DNA of 64,000 nucleotides from Diphasiastrum complanatum (GCA_029204225.1 MU832670.1:1-64000), one strand, 5' to 3'. Numbered from the stretch's first letter, positions 11,160-23,690 are shown. The notes: a model not told the origin generated them from the sequence alone. Numbers and translations are program-made.

Positions 11160-12187
11160 ATGGCAACCTCAATTGGAGTCATGTTGGAAGCCAATGATAG
11201 GCTTACCTCAAGTAACTATTCATTATGGAAAGTGAGGATGGAGTCACTTCTTGAGATGAATGATGTTTTGGATATGTTGTATGTTTGGAGGAGAGACCAT
11301 CAACACAACAAGATCAATTGAGGTATGACAAGAGGGCTAAGAAGGCTCTACACATGATAAAGATGAATGTTACCAATGAACTTCTCAAGAAAGTTGGTAA
11401 GTGCACATCATCTTTGGAAGCTTGGAATTCATTGAAGAAGCTTTATGAATCCAAGTCTATTTCTAGAGTGTTGACTCTAAGAAGGCAAATCTTTTCTTGT
11501 TTGCAAAAGAATGAAGAAAGTCCAAGTACTTTTGTTTTGAGAATGAAAGCATTGAATGATGAGTTAGCTTGCATAGATGAAAGCATTAAGGAAGGAGAAC
11601 TTATTCAAGTGATTCTTAATGGCTTGTTGGATGCTCATGATAACATTGTTCAAAGTATTGCTATTCAAAAGACTTTGCCAAGTTTGATGGATCTTCAAGA
11701 GATCTTGATCAATGAGGAATATAGGCTTCAAGCAAGAGGTGGATCTACATCGACACTTCAAGAGGATGCTATGTTCACAAAGGGCAAATTCAAGGGCAAA
11801 ACCAAAAGCAAGTGGTCTAAAGGGCAAGATCAAGTGGATGCTTCTTCAAGTGGCAAAAAGAAGGATAAATCAAAGCTCAAGTGCTTCTATTGTGGCATCA
11901 AAGGACACTTTGCAAGTGAGTGCTACAAGAAGAAGAGAGATCAAGGAGACAAGCAAGGTAATCTTACTCTTGATGAGGATGGTTTGGATGTGCAAGATGC
12001 AAATGATGATGCTTTTGTGATGTCTTCATGTATGCTTGCTAATGATGGAGATCTAGATCCTTGGTGGATTGATAGTGGAGCAAGTTCACACATGACCTTT
12101 CACAAAGAGTACTTCACTTCTTTGTTGGCATATGGAGATGACAAGAGGGTGATCTACACGGCCAATGATGATCTACACGGCCAATGA
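11160..12187 (+). pseudogene. Copia D gag and protease start
   Basis: Gag starts at ATG 11160 (MLEANDRLTSSNYSLWKVRM follows), shifts frame near 11280, then stays open 11285-12187. The shift is clear from copia H, which reads straight through LDIVVGLEERP. Visible parts: UBN2-type gag body (LRYDKRAKKALHMIKMNV, SLKKLYESKS); CCHC zinc knuckle CFYCGIKGHFASEC; lysine-rich linker; protease site WWIDSGASSHMTFH with the active Asp. The frame ends at a second break, a 19-bp tandem duplication (12151-12169 and 12170-12188). The rest of the chain is in the next frame. Well preserved compared with other relics here. Confidence 0.85.
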
Positions 12188-13601
12188 TGGTGAGTGTGTA
12201 GTCAAAGGGATTGGCACAATTCCTATTTCTCTCTCTACAAATAGGAATGTTCATTTGGAAGATGTCTTGTTTATTCCATCTATTACCAAGAATTTGCTTA
12301 GTGTGAGTCAAATGCTAAGTAAGGGCCTCAAGGTGGAGTTTGATGGAGATGCTTGTTTGATCAAAAGGAAGGATGTCTTGATTGGAAAAGGTAAAAGGCA
12401 AGGGAAGTTGTTCAAACTTGATGCTTGTGTTATTGCTAACCAAGTTGGATGTGTTGCAAGGGAGCAAATTTCTATTCAAGAGGTTTGGCACAAAAGGATG
12501 GGACACCTCAACTTCAAGTCATTGGAGGTAATGGCAAGGAAGAAGGTTGTGACTGGTCTTCCAAGTTCCTTAAGTAATGACAAGCATGTTTGTGAGTCTT
12601 GTGCTTTGTCTAAGTCACATAGACTACCTTATACTAGATCTATTTCTAGATCTACAAAGCCTTTTCAACTTGTACATTCGGATATTCATGGATTTACTAC
12701 AATTAACAATAGTGGAGCTAAGATGTATGTAACATTCATTGATGATTTTAGTAGATTTTGTTGGATCTATCTACTAAAGAGCAAGGATGAAGTGTATGAT
12801 GTCTTTGTCAAGTTCATGAATGCAAGGGAGAACCAATTCTCCACAAAGATCAAGTGCTTGAGAGGTGACAATGGTGGTGAGTACATATCTAACAAGTTCA
12901 AGGACTTTTGTGATGAGCATGGGATCAAGAGGGAGTATACAGAATCAAGGACCCCACAACAAAATGGAGTGGCTGAAAGGAAGAATAGAACTTTATGTGA
13001 AAGTGCTAAAGCTATGAGGTTAAGTGCTAATCTTGACAAACCATTTTGGGATCAAGCTTTGTTGTGTGCCAATTTCTTGTGCAATAGGTGGCCGAGTGCT
13101 ATTTTGGATGGAAGGACACCTTTTGAGATGCCATTCAAGAGGAGGCCGAGTGTCAACTTTTTAAGAACCTTTGGATGCACATGCTATGTCAACATTACTC
13201 TTGATGATAGGACCAAGGAGGATCCATCTTCAAGAAGAGGTATTTTTGTTGGATATAGTGAGGTGAGTAAAGCCTACAAGGTTTACATTCCTTCTACTAA
13301 CAAAGTGATTGTTGGTAGAGATGTCATTTTTGATGAGGGAAACATTCCAAAGGTGTCTCCAAGCATGATTGATGGTAAAGTAGATGGTTCTAACATTCTT
13401 GATGTTGATGAGAAGGATCCTACTTTGGATGGCGGTGATGATGGACCTTCATCAAGTCAAAAGCCAAGGAGAACATCAAGAGAAAGACAAGTACCTTCAA
13501 GGCTCACATATGATCAAAAGGGTAAGCAAGTAGTTTCTGGTGTTGATATGAAGTGGAATATACTCTACCATTACTACTTTCTCCTTATATATATGACTTG
13601 A
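12170..13601 (+). pseudogene. Copia D protease end and integrase
   Basis: Open frame of over 470 codons continuing the D polyprotein after the 19-bp duplication. Parts in order: protease end (VHLEDVLFIPSITKNLLSVS); GAG-pre-integrase HHCC zinc site (VWHKRMGHLNF and CESCALSK); integrase core with D (HSDIHGF), D (LRGDNGGEYIS) and E (NGVAERKNRTL) all present; GKR-like region FGCTCYVN; C-terminal linker RRTSRERQVPSRLTYDQK. Instead of reverse transcriptase, the frame runs about 30 codons into unfamiliar sequence and meets TGA at 13599. Integrase looks catalytically complete, but gag is frameshifted and RT is absent. Confidence 0.85.
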
Positions 13602-14598
13602 AGATCAATGTTAGAGATGGAAGAACTTGAAATAGATTCTAGTGTAGCTTTTTATGAATCATACATCTATATAAAATATGACAAGTATTTAGCTTCAAGA
13701 TTAGATAGATTAAACAACAATGTTTTGTTTAATTTGGACAATGGGCACTTCGTACTGCCTTTTGACAATGAGGTCTGCAAGGCTTCAAAAGATAAAACAA
13801 CTTGTATCTATGACATCGTTGTCGATGTAGCTATTCACTGTTTCTTTTTCCAATGATGTGAGAAGATGCATCATGAAATTTTTGTTGTGGAATTATTTTT
13901 TGTGCAAACAATTTTGCAAGACAAAAAAACAATAAAAAGTGTGAAGGCCAATTGCAAGTTTGCAAAAGGATTATCGATTCCTTATTGTGCAAGGTAAATA
14001 ATTTATTCTTATTCCTCCTTACTGTGATACTCAATGAGAAAGTTATTCTTCAATTAATTATTTTCTCTTTCATTTTGCAGGGGCCATTTCAGTTCACACA
14101 TTGTATATATTGAAGTGAATGAAAAAATTGGCCACCCGATAATCTTGAATATAAATTCAATCTGACACACGTACCAAGAGATGGATGTGAAAACATACAA
14201 AAGGATTTTGTATTTTTTTGATACTGATGCAATTGTAGTTTCAAGAAGTATCAAAATAATCAATGAATATGTGAGCTACTATCTAGTTATTTGTTGGTTT
14301 TTTTTTATATTATGAAACTAGATAGATGCTAATGTGATATTTGTTATAAAATGAAACTATATGCTGATGTATATTTATCTTTCACGTGTAGTATAAAACT
14401 ATCTTTCATGTATGTTTTTTTTTTGTTATTGTGCAGTTTAGTGTACCTCTATATGATACCAACGAGATGTTCAAAATCCAGCAAGAGATGTTTAAAGTTT
14501 TCATAGACTCGACGTTTGCAAAGCTAAATGACAATGATAATGAGTTGTCCAATGTCGATAAAATAACATTAGAGAATATAGTTGGAAATATGGAATAG
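13602..14598 (+). pseudogene. Unidentified three-exon gene-like segment fused in frame to copia integrase
   Basis: I do not recognise the protein. The frame continues that of the integrase across TGA 13599 and TGA 13854 to CCTTATTGTGCAAG at 13993. An 87-bp U-rich intron with consensus ends (GTAAAT ... TTTTGCAG, 13994-14080) joins it in frame to GHFSSHIVYIEVNEKIGHP. After a third TGA near 14162 the frame reaches INEY at 14270. A 166-bp putative intron (GTGAGC ... TTGTGCAG, 14271-14436) then leads to FSVPLYDTNEMFKIQQEMFK and the stop TAG at 14596-14598. All internal stops are TGA, consistent with decay of CGA codons. It may be a captured or flanking host pseudogene. Splicing is inferred, not shown. 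Confidence 0.4.
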
Positions 14599-15039
14599 AA
14601 GCATACAAATGATATACCGTCTGTGTACATAATTTAGACACTCAATACAAAGTGAATATTTTAAAGCAAATATGTCTCTTTATGAAAATGCATTTTGAGG
14701 GTCTATTTTTTCATGTACACGCATTGATTGAATCAGAATTTTCAATATCACACCAATAGACATGTAAAATTATTCGTAATAAAAGACTGAAAATTTATTG
14801 ATAAAACTCAATTTACAGTGTTTGCTTGAAGCAAAAATATCGCATGTGCATAAACTACACTTTTTAATTAATTTGAATAATTTTCACTCCGTCTCGAATA
14901 TCTTTGCACAATATATGTTCTTCAATCCTTTCTCTGACTTGCAAAAAAAAAGAGAAAAAAACAAAGAAACATTAATCGAATTTGTTTTGTACTCTTTTTA
15001 ACAAAATGCTTTTCAAAACTTGGTATACTTACAACTATG
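14599..15039. other. No gene recognised
   Basis: AT-rich spacer between the gene-like segment and copia B. No LTR resembling 9910-10559 is present here, so the 3' end of copia D is missing. Confidence 0.5.
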
Positions 15040-15350
15040 CCATTAAGCCAAAATTTTTAGAGTTTCAAAATTTTTCCATGAAAAATATCAAACTCATCCC
15101 TTATAAATTTCAGACTCCCATTGGCTGAGCAGTAATCCTTGAATTTATTTGAGATATATTCTCCGCCATTGTCGCTCCTGAGAGCTTTGAATCTTTTGCA
15201 TGTCTGCAACTCAACATTCTCCTTAAATTTCTTGAAGAACTGGAAGGCTTCAGATATGTGCTTTAGGAAATAGACAACAGTCCTCTTGGAATAATCCCTT
15301 GAATGGCCTCCTTGCCTGCTTTCCTTTGATACAACTTGAGCAGACACAGA
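15040..15350 (-). pseudogene. Copia B integrase fragment
   Basis: The - strand carries CSSCIKGKQARRPFKGLF (zinc-finger end plus linker), then, after an internal deletion that removes the first catalytic Asp, KRTVVYFLKHISEAF, LRSDNGGEYISNKFKDYC with the second Asp, and an abrupt end at about 15057. RT and RNase H are missing. Same copia lineage style as C. Confidence 0.75.
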
Positions 15351-15578
15351 GATTGACAGCTTTACAGTCTAAATCAAGAACTGAAGAATGTTTAGACATG
15401 TTACCTATTGATGTATAGTTGAGGTGACCAAGTCTATAATGTCAAATCACTTAGATGTCGAACTGCTTAAAGCACGATCAGTCACAACATTACAATGACT
15501 AAGCCTATAGAGATATCATTGTCTCTTTCCGAGTGCAAGAATTCTCCTACTCTTATCAAGAATTTGACAAGAATATGT

Positions 15579-16793
15579 CTAAAACTCTGTCCTATGTCCT
15601 AAATCTATGATTCGACTGACTAACAATAGATTTGTTGTCAGATTTGGGACATACAATACATTTGGCACAAGCTTCGACATTTCATTCTGAAAATTCATCC
15701 TAACAGTACCTTCACCTTCAATTATGTGGCAGTTGTTGTCTCCAAGGTGAACAAATTTCTTTGGGCTGTAGGGTGAATAGTCAATGAACCATTCTTGATG
15801 GCTTGTCATGTGTTGTGTAGCTCTAGAATCGAGGAACCACTCCTCTGACTGTTCGACACGGTGATGGCTCACCACGAAGACTTCTTGCTCATCATCATCT
15901 TCGATCTCTAGCTTGGTGTCGGCTGCATGAGCTTGCTGATCCGGCTGCTTCTTGTTCTTGTCGTTGTTGAACTTCAAGACTCAACAGTCTTGGATCTCAT
16001 GATTTGGTCTCTTGCAGTATCTACAAGAGTCTTTTTTCATTTTTTGAGCAAGTGGCTGATTCTGGGACATCTGTGATTGCTTTTGATTGTTGTCATTCTA
16101 TTTTGACAACTTTATTTTTCTGTTGCTTCCTTGAGCCCTTCTTTGAGAATAATGCTTGTGAGTCGTTGATAGAGGATGAAGATGTTCCACCTCTTATTGT
16201 TTGCTCCTGCAACAACATAGTTATGACTCTGGATAATTTGATGTATGAGTGTGTGGAAACCATCATCACCCAGTTTTCATAAGAAGATGGTAAGCTTGAC
16301 AATAAGGTCATTACAGCATCAAAGTCTTCAATTGCTGAACCTATTGTTGCCATCTGATCCATTAGAGTCTTAAATTCATTTATGTGATTCTGAACAGAAT
16401 CACCATCTAACATTCTGAAAGAGAAGAATTTTCTACTCAAATGTAGCTTCTAAGTGACATCCCTCACTTCATATAATGTACTCAATATATCCTGATATAA
16501 CCAATTTGTATGTCGGAGATGTTAAGGGTGATTAAGACAAAAGCCTTGCCATTCTCGAGCTTCCATTTGGAAATGGCTTGCTCATCAACACTGGGAAGTA
16601 GTTCGATTCCAGTGACTATTTCCCATAGTTCTTTGGCCATCAATACTACTCTCATTTTGAAGTTACATAAATGGTAATTTGAACCATCTAGTTTTTCTAC
16701 CATTATTGTAGACTGTGATTGTGAATCCATTTGGAATTTTAAGATGAGTATATGCAAATAGTAGATTAATATGACTAAAAACAATAATAGCAA
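15579..16793 (-). pseudogene. Copia B gag and protease relic
   Basis: Gag begins at about 16720 with MDSQSQSTIMVEKLDGSNYH, the copia gag N-terminal motif (LxGxNY). It continues after a frame break with GDSVQNHINEFKTLMDQM and LLSSLPSSYENWVM (16093-16440), the UBN2 gag core. Protease is at 15579-15977 with EEWFLDSRATQHMTSHQEWF; the active site reads DSR where DSG is usual, so it is probably inactive. VPNVLYVPNLTTNLLLVS is the protease end. Multiple stops separate gag and protease. Confidence 0.8.
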
Positions 16794-16866
16794 CTGCCTA
16801 TACTATATCAAAACAACTATTCTGATAATATATGCTCTAGATCTGCCTTTAGGAATCAGAGAATGA

Positions 16867-16878
16867 GCTTTGATACCA
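16867..16878 (-). other. Primer-binding site of copia B
   Basis: The complement of 16867-16878 reads TGGTATCAAAGC (initiator Met tRNA type). It sits directly beside TGCTGAAAATT at 16879, fixing the 5' LTR boundary of the - strand element. Confidence 0.75.
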
Positions 16879-17760
16879 TGCTGAAAATTGGCTAGTGAGA
16901 CTGAGATTTCTTGGTGCATACAAACTATGTTTATCGGATTTGTGCAGATCCAGTCTGTCTTACTTGATCACAACTTCAAAGTCGTTGAATCTATGCAATC
17001 GAGAGCAAGAAATTGAATAGTGTTATCAGTCATATAAAACGATAAAATCTATAAAACAATCAATCTGCGAAGATGAATCAGTTTGAAAATGCAATCACCA
17101 TACACGATTTTAATTGTTGGAACAATGATGGATTAGTCATGTAGAAATACAATGTGATTGCAGAACAGATCAAGTGTGTTCTCCTTGATACAATACTTTG
17201 TGATAGCAGAGAAGAAGAATAATGCAATTGCGCTCTGAATGAATTACTGATCATACTGATTCATCAATCTTACTTGAATATGTACACATAGCTAACTAAT
17301 TAAAAGAATGGTTAACACATACTTTACAAATTAGGATTAAGGCACTACTTGTTGTTGCACGTCGCTTTCAGTCGACATCTGATTTAGTTGGAGATCATGG
17401 ACAAGCTGCTACACATCGGACAAGTTGATGATGTGGAAGTCGAGGATGTGGACGTCGGATAAGTTGGAGAAGCTGGAGATGTCGACAATTTCGGACAAGT
17501 CGATGACATGGACATCAGTTAAGTTGAAGACGTCGGACATGTCGATGACTTTGGAAGTCGATGAACACTGTCATCAAATTTTCTTGTAATTTTGTAGATG
17601 TCGCAACCATAGAAATATTTACAACAGCTAATAAATGGTTGCATATTTTCAACAATAAATAGTAATATATAATTATTGCAAAGGTTGATATGTGGACCTG
17701 AGAACCAGAGAATAGCACTTTGTAGGCAAAGTATCATTAGTCTTTAATCTAACAAAATAT
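16879..17760 (-). repeat. 5' LTR of copia B (outer end approximate)
   Basis: The inner end at 16879 (TGCTGAAAATTGGC) is defined by the primer-binding site. The 17400-17560 part contains degenerate GTCGGACAAGTTG / GATGTGGAAGTCG repeats like those in the LTR of copia A, supporting one family. The outer end is a guess. Confidence 0.45.
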
Positions 17761-19020
17761 CAACCATCAGCTTTTGAGCATCAACCGACACCTTGAGCTT
17801 TGAAATAACAAACTTCAGTTTTGAAAATCAACTCATCTCTATGTTTCAACATGATAGATGTTTGTATAACATCCAACATGCAACTTCAAACTTATAAACT
17901 CAGCCTGAGAAATTAGCAGTGTCTTTATAGAACTACGAAACAATCAACAAAATTGTTCAAAGTCTCGTCATTTGATTTGGGCTACTTTCGGACATAAATG
18001 TTGTCACCAATCAAAACTCTTGCTTTACTAGTATATATTTGGCTATTTATAAAAAAGTTGATTTGCAATTTGGGTTTGCTGGAGGCCTATTCTTATATAT
18101 AGCCTTGGTAGTAAAGGTTTGTAAATTTTGGCTTTGAAAATATATTGCATAGTTCAGAACATCTATAATAGATTCAATATTTTGTAATCCCTTGTAAAGC
18201 TTCACAACAATTCATAATAAATTAATCTTGCATCCTTCAAACTGTATTGGTTTGCTACAAAGTTGTGTGACAATTAACTTGAACACTGTTGTATTTCAAA
18301 TGGGTAATATTTCGTGGAAACGAGAACTATAAGAAATATTCCTAGAATCTTGTTAAAAAATGGCACTTTTTAACATATTTCAAAAAAGAATGTGCTACAG
18401 TATCATACCCATTGCCAAAAGTACATTAAAGAATCACAATTTTTTTTTACCAAATTTGTAACAAAATTTTAAAATATGTAAACAATGAAGTATTCAAAAA
18501 TCTTGCTAAAAATTACAGTGCACAAAAATTAGAAAGAGCCTGATGATATCACACATGATGTAAATTTTTTACTTGTAAGACTTAAATATTAGTTTATTTT
18601 CAATGAATTTTGTGTTATAACGTTGTTTCAAGATATAATAAATTTTTTGGATGTGTATAAATCACTTCTAAATTTTTATTCCATGTAAAAATTTTCATAA
18701 AATATAAAATCTTAGTATATTTCAAGTGTAAAAAATTTAAAAATAAAAATCTAATGGTCATTTTATAAAATGGCTATAAAATAGCCAAGTATTAACGGGA
18801 ATTTTTTTCAGGTAATCTACATAATTACCCATTTGATACGCAACAGTGTTCTTGGTTGTAATTTGGTTTGGAGAAGCATAGAGTATCTTGTTTAAGTTGA
18901 TTGTATTTTTATTTGTTACTGAAGATCTTAGTTGTTGCCTCGATACCATCTTAGGAATTGAAGTGTTCTTCCTTAGTAGTTTTAAAACTCGGTCCTGTGG
19001 TTATGAGCAGCTTTATTAGA
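17761..19020. other. AT-rich sequence, no gene recognised
   Basis: Long AT-rich stretch with no open frame showing motifs. The distal part probably includes the start of the 5' LTR of copia E, whose outer terminus I could not define. Confidence 0.4.
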
Positions 19021-19122
19021 TATGTCGATAACTCTTGAATTTCAGCACAGAATCAATATCATCTTATTATATGACCGACGTTCTAGCTTATGCTCAATTC
19101 GAGTCATCAGTGGTATCAAAGC
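19021..19122 (+). repeat. End of copia E 5' LTR and its primer-binding site
   Basis: The LTR end ...gagtcatca (to 19109) is followed by TGGTATCAAAGC (19111-19122), the initiator-Met primer site. Copia F, the inverted relative, has the same layout (…gcatca, one base, TGGTATCAGAGC). Confidence 0.65.
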
Positions 19123-19179
19123 GTCAGGCTCATATCCGAGAGCTGATAATTAAAGTCTATCAGATCCGGGAGATAAGCA

Positions 19180-20110
19180 TTAAGAATAGTTCACATCAAT
19201 GGCATCAATAAGCAGCATGCAGTCGAAGATTTGCACAATTCTCGATTCATCAAGGTCCAACTTTCTAGCATAGAAGGTGAAGACCTCTCTCATACTAAAA
19301 GGAAAAGGGCTATTTCCCTGGGTAGATGGCACCAAAAAGATGTCTACAACCACCATCAAAGAGCTACGAGAATGGAGAGAAAAAAAACGACAAGGCAGTA
19401 GCCCTGTTGACGTCATCCATTGAAGATAGCCTAACATTGTGGGATACATTGCTCACTAGATTTCAAACGAAATTATGAAGCCAGATCATGCTTCTCGAAG
19501 ATCAGCTGACAAACCTGTGATGGGATGGTAGCGACCTCACGTCTTTTATCAGAAAGATGAAGATCCGTTCCCTTCGTTACACAACGTCGGAGTAGAGAAT
19601 GTAGTATCAGCAGAGCAGCTCACTTATCAGTTACGAGCTTTACCAAGATCTTTTCAAACAACTTGAACATTGCTAGCAAAGGATCCAACTATGACACTTG
19701 AAAAGACAGATATCGATATTCGAGGAGAAGTCGAAGCTCGTGAGCACCTTGATCACAAGGACGCTTCTAACCAAGCTCTCTACAACAACAAAGAGAAGCC
19801 AAAAACGTAGTTCAAGCCTAAGAGGGAGTCAGATCGAAAGTAGAATCAAGACCAGCAAAGAGAGAGAGCCAGCAAAGGCAGATGGAAGAGCAAAGGAAAG
19901 CCAAGACAACAGAATGGTGACAAAAAAGTGTGCGTGAGATGCAAACACAAAGGACATACTGCTGATTCGTGTTGGCTAAATCCAAAGATCGAGTGTATCC
20001 ATTGCCACGAGAAGGATCATGCAGCCATGGATTGCCACCAGAACCTGAGGAACAAGCAGCCTCAAGGCAAACGAGAGAGCAATAATAGTTCATCCTACGT
20101 CGAATAGCCA
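19180..20110 (+). pseudogene. Copia E gag relic
   Basis: Many frame breaks, but the + strand matches copia F gag throughout: an N-terminal part with KLDLDESRIVQIF-type sequence on the antisense, then sense LEKTDIDIRGEVEAREHLDHKD and two CCHC knuckles, CVRCKHKGHTADSC and CIHCHEKDHAAMDC (about 19930-20035). Two knuckles in tandem separate E/F from the D/H family, which has one. Confidence 0.7.
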
Positions 20111-20219
20111 AAAAGCTCAAAGAGGGCGAAGAAAGGTCGACAACCAAAATTCGACAACCTATCTGTGTATAGACGTGTGTGTAGCATCGACATCTGACAC
20201 ATAGTAGGTAATCCTTGAT

Positions 20220-21439
20220 TTGAGAGCTACCTCACACTTCATTACATCAAGACGGATAATGTCTGACTTTTGGGGTATATATCCATCAAGATTTATAGTT
20301 CTTGGAGACAGATTGAAACATCAAGTGAATGGTATTGGTTTTTTGTGGCTCAGCACAAACAATAGAGACAGACAACTAGAAGATGTTCTATTCGTACTCA
20401 CATTACAACAAGACCTGCTATCAGTCGCAAGAATAGCAGACGCTGGGATGCATGTGACATTCTCAAATGAAATATGCAATGTCGTCGATGCCAGCACCAG
20501 CAAACTTGTCACGCAAGGAAGACGGAAAGACAACCTTTATCTCTTGAGAGTATGCCTGTCGACATATCAAATGCATCAAGCCCATGACTCTACAGATGTT
20601 CTATGGCACAGGAGACTATGCCACATGAACTCAATGACATTGTATCAAGCAAGTCAACATGGAGCTATCATAGGGGTAAGCATCACGAATGCAACCAAAT
20701 CGACAACTTGTGATGCGTGCATGAAGGGCAAAATGTTCCGAACTCCTTTCACTAGAGACTCCTACAGAACAACAAAGATTTTGGAGCTGGTACATTTGGA
20801 CATATGTGGACCTTTTGATGTGATCTCAGTAGGAGGCTCGAAGTACTATATCACCTTCATTGATGATTACAGCAAATTTGCATGGGTCTACTTCATTCAC
20901 AACAAATTAGATGCACTCGGCAAGTTCACAAAATACGTGAACTGGAAAAAAAGATGCACAGGAAGCAATGTGAAGTAGATCAGGACTGATCGTGGTGGAG
21001 AATACATCTCAAACTGCTTCACTGACTTCTGCAATGATCAAAGAATCCTTCACAGAAGGACTACATCCTATATACCACAACACAATGGTGTAGCTGAGAG
21101 AAAGAAATGACACTCATGGAAGCCGCAAGGTGCATGATGGCCTATTTGAAGGCACCAAGTGTGCTATGGGCTGAAGCAGTAGCTATAGCCGCCTACATCC
21201 AAAATAGGTTAGGCAAATCAGGTGATCCTCACATGACACCACACACATTATGGTGGGGTAGAAAATCCAATCTGACACATGTTCAGATTTTTGGCTGTGC
21301 AACTTATGCACATATCCGCTTCAAAAAAAGCTTGATGAGAAAGTTGAATTAGGATATCTTGTCGAGTATGACAATCATTCGTCATACTACATGATCTACA
21401 TGCCAAAGATGAATATAGTGAAGACTGTTAGAGACGTCG
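20220..21439 (+). pseudogene. Copia E protease end and integrase relic
   Basis: Open 20220-20978, then broken. Visible: protease end LEDVLFVLTLQQDLLSVARI; HHCC site LWHRRLCHMNSMTLYQ with CDACMKGK; first Asp in HLDICGPFDV; FIDDYSKFAWVYFI. After a stop at 20976, RTDRGGEYISNCF carries the second Asp and NGVAERK the Glu; 21107-21352 holds MEAARCMMAYLKAPSVLWAE and FGCATYAHI. The frame ends near 21439 at MNIVKTVRDVD, where the inverted element F begins. No RT. Confidence 0.85.
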
Positions 21440-22050
21440 ACAAGTAACACCTGGCTTCTTCCAGGTCCACAATCTCGAAATGTTTCAATATGTCTGTCTT
21501 CACTTTAGCAATCAGCTGCTCACTCTTGCAAAGTATCAGAGTGTCGTCCACATATACAGTCACAATGATAATCTGCCCATCTGTACCTCTAACATACACA
21601 TTAGAATCAACCATCAGTGGCTTGAATTCTAATGATTTCAAGGCTTGATCTTTCTTTTTGTGCCATTGTCGAGCTGACTATTTAAGACCGTAGATACTTC
21701 TATGCATTCTGCATGCATAGTCAGGAAGTGAATTCGAGACATATCCTGGGGGTTGATCCATATAGACCTCTTCATCTAGCTTGCCATGCAAGAAGGTTGT
21801 CTTCTCGTCCAGAATGTGGATCTTTGATTTCATAAGCAGCTGCATATGCAAATAACAGATGTAGGGACAAATGTTTGATGACAGGAGAGAAGGTTTCAAA
21901 GTAGTCAATACCATATCTCTGAGAAAATCCCTTTGCTACCAATCTTGTTTTGTATTTCAAGACATTCCCATCTGGTCCGTACTTGAGCTTGAAAACCCAT
22001 TTGTATTTAAAAATCTTGCGCTTATGTGGTAATGGCTGCAACATCCATAC
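21440..22050 (-). pseudogene. Copia F reverse transcriptase relic
   Basis: The - strand frames at 21772-22044 ([40 protein letters not shown]), 21678-21914 ([29 protein letters not shown]) and 21396-21641 (VTVYVDDTLIL, the YVDD catalytic box) give most of RT. The sequence then stops at the junction with copia E around 21440, before the RT end and RNase H. Two frameshifts. Confidence 0.85.
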
Positions 22051-23690
22051 CTAGTTCTTCCTCAAGGACTCCATTTCTTCGTTCATGGCTTGGATCCATC
22101 TGTTCTTTTCTGGACATTCAATCGCTTCCTCAAAAGTCTGTGGTTTGCCACTGAATCCATAGAACTCTTCTGATGTAGAGGTGGAGCTGCTTGGCACGTA
22201 TCTTGCTGGCGCTCTTCGTGGTCCTGTCAACCTTCTAGGAGATCCTCCTAGGATAGCAATGCCTTTGCCTTTGTCTGCTCTGCTAGGTCCGGCACCATCC
22301 TGGTTTATAGGAACTGTAGCAGTAGGCTGCCTCTCGAATCTTTCATCTTGACATTCGTCACTCGAATGGGAAACGACTCGAAAATCTTTGTTTTCGTGTT
22401 TGTCTTCTGCTCCCTTTGTCACTGGCGGCAGGTCATAGTACTGTCTCTCCAGAACTTCATAGCTGATAGGATCGTCATTGGCCATTGTCCCGCTCTCATC
22501 AAATTTGACATCTCTCACTATTTTTACAGTGTTCATGTCTGGCATGTAGACTCTGTAGTATGACGAATTGTTGTCATAACCTACCAGAAATCCCTGCTCA
22601 GCTTTCTCATCAAGCTTCTTTCGAGGCTTATCAGGAATATGTGCATAAGCTGCACAGCCAAAGATCCTGATGTGAGATATGTTGGGCTTTCTACCCCACC
22701 ATAACTCGTGTGGTGTTGTATGAGGGACATCAAACTTCCTTGTCCTGTTCTGGATGTGTGGCTGTAGCTACTGCTTCAGCCCACGGTACCCTTGGAGCCT
22801 TCGAGTGTGCCATCATGCATATGGTAGCTTCCATCATGGTCCTGTTCTTTCTTTTTGCAATACCATTGTGATGCGGTGTGTAGGCTGCAGTCCTTCTATG
22901 AATGATGCCACGATCATTGCAGAAGTCAGTGAAGCGATTCGAGATGTATTTCCCACCTCGATCTGTCCTGATCTGCTTCACTTTGCTGTCTGTACATCTC
23001 TCAACCCAATTCACATATTCTGTGAATTTATCAAGTGCCTCAGATTTATTTTGAATAAAGTACACTCTTGTGAATTTGCTATAATCATCAATGAAGGTTA
23101 TATAATATTTTGGATCTCCTACTAAGATTACATTGAAAGGCCCACAGATGTTAGAATGCACTTACTCCAGAATTTTGGTCGTTTTGTAGGAGTCTTTGAT
23201 GAGTGGAGTGCGTGACATGTTACCCTTCAAATGTGCATCACAGGTGGTCGAACAGGTTGCATTCAAGATGCTGATCCCTATTATTGCTCCATGATGGCTT
23301 TCTTGGTATAGTGCCATTGTGTTCATGTGGCATAGTCTCCTGTGCCACAGAGTGTCTGGCGAGTCATCATGAGTCTGATGCACCTGATCTATAGGTAGGC
23401 GTACCTTCAGATGATATAGATTACCTTTCCTTCTGCCTTGAGCGATCAGAGTACTGGTACTGGCATCAACCACGTTGCATGCTTAGTTAGAAAACATCAC
23501 ACGCATCCCTGCATCAACTATTCTTGCCATAGAAAGCAAGTATTGTTGCAGAGTAGGCACGAACAGAACGTCTTTGAGTTGTCTATCTCTACCATTGGTG
23601 TTGAGTCAAAGTGAACCAATACCGTTCACTTGATGTTTAGATCCATCTCCAAGGACTATGAATCTTGAAGGATCTGCACTTCTAAAATCA
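22051..23690 (-). pseudogene. Copia F integrase relic
   Basis: In order on the - strand: protease end and LTR-proximal frame; HHCC zinc region LWHRRLCHMNTMALYQ and CDAHLKGNM (one Cys of the CxxC pair lost, 23162-23473); integrase core with HSNICGPFNV, where the first Asp reads Asn; IRTDRGGKYISNRF with the second Asp; NGIAKRKNRT, where the Glu of AERKN reads Lys (22730-23161). The C-terminal linker spans 22051-22545. Two of three catalytic residues are altered, so the integrase is dead. Confidence 0.8.

Noticed and set aside
18930-18946. Possible - strand primer-binding site (TGGTATCGAGGC)
   Set aside because: Two or more mismatches to the initiator tRNA site and no LTR end or gag beside it.
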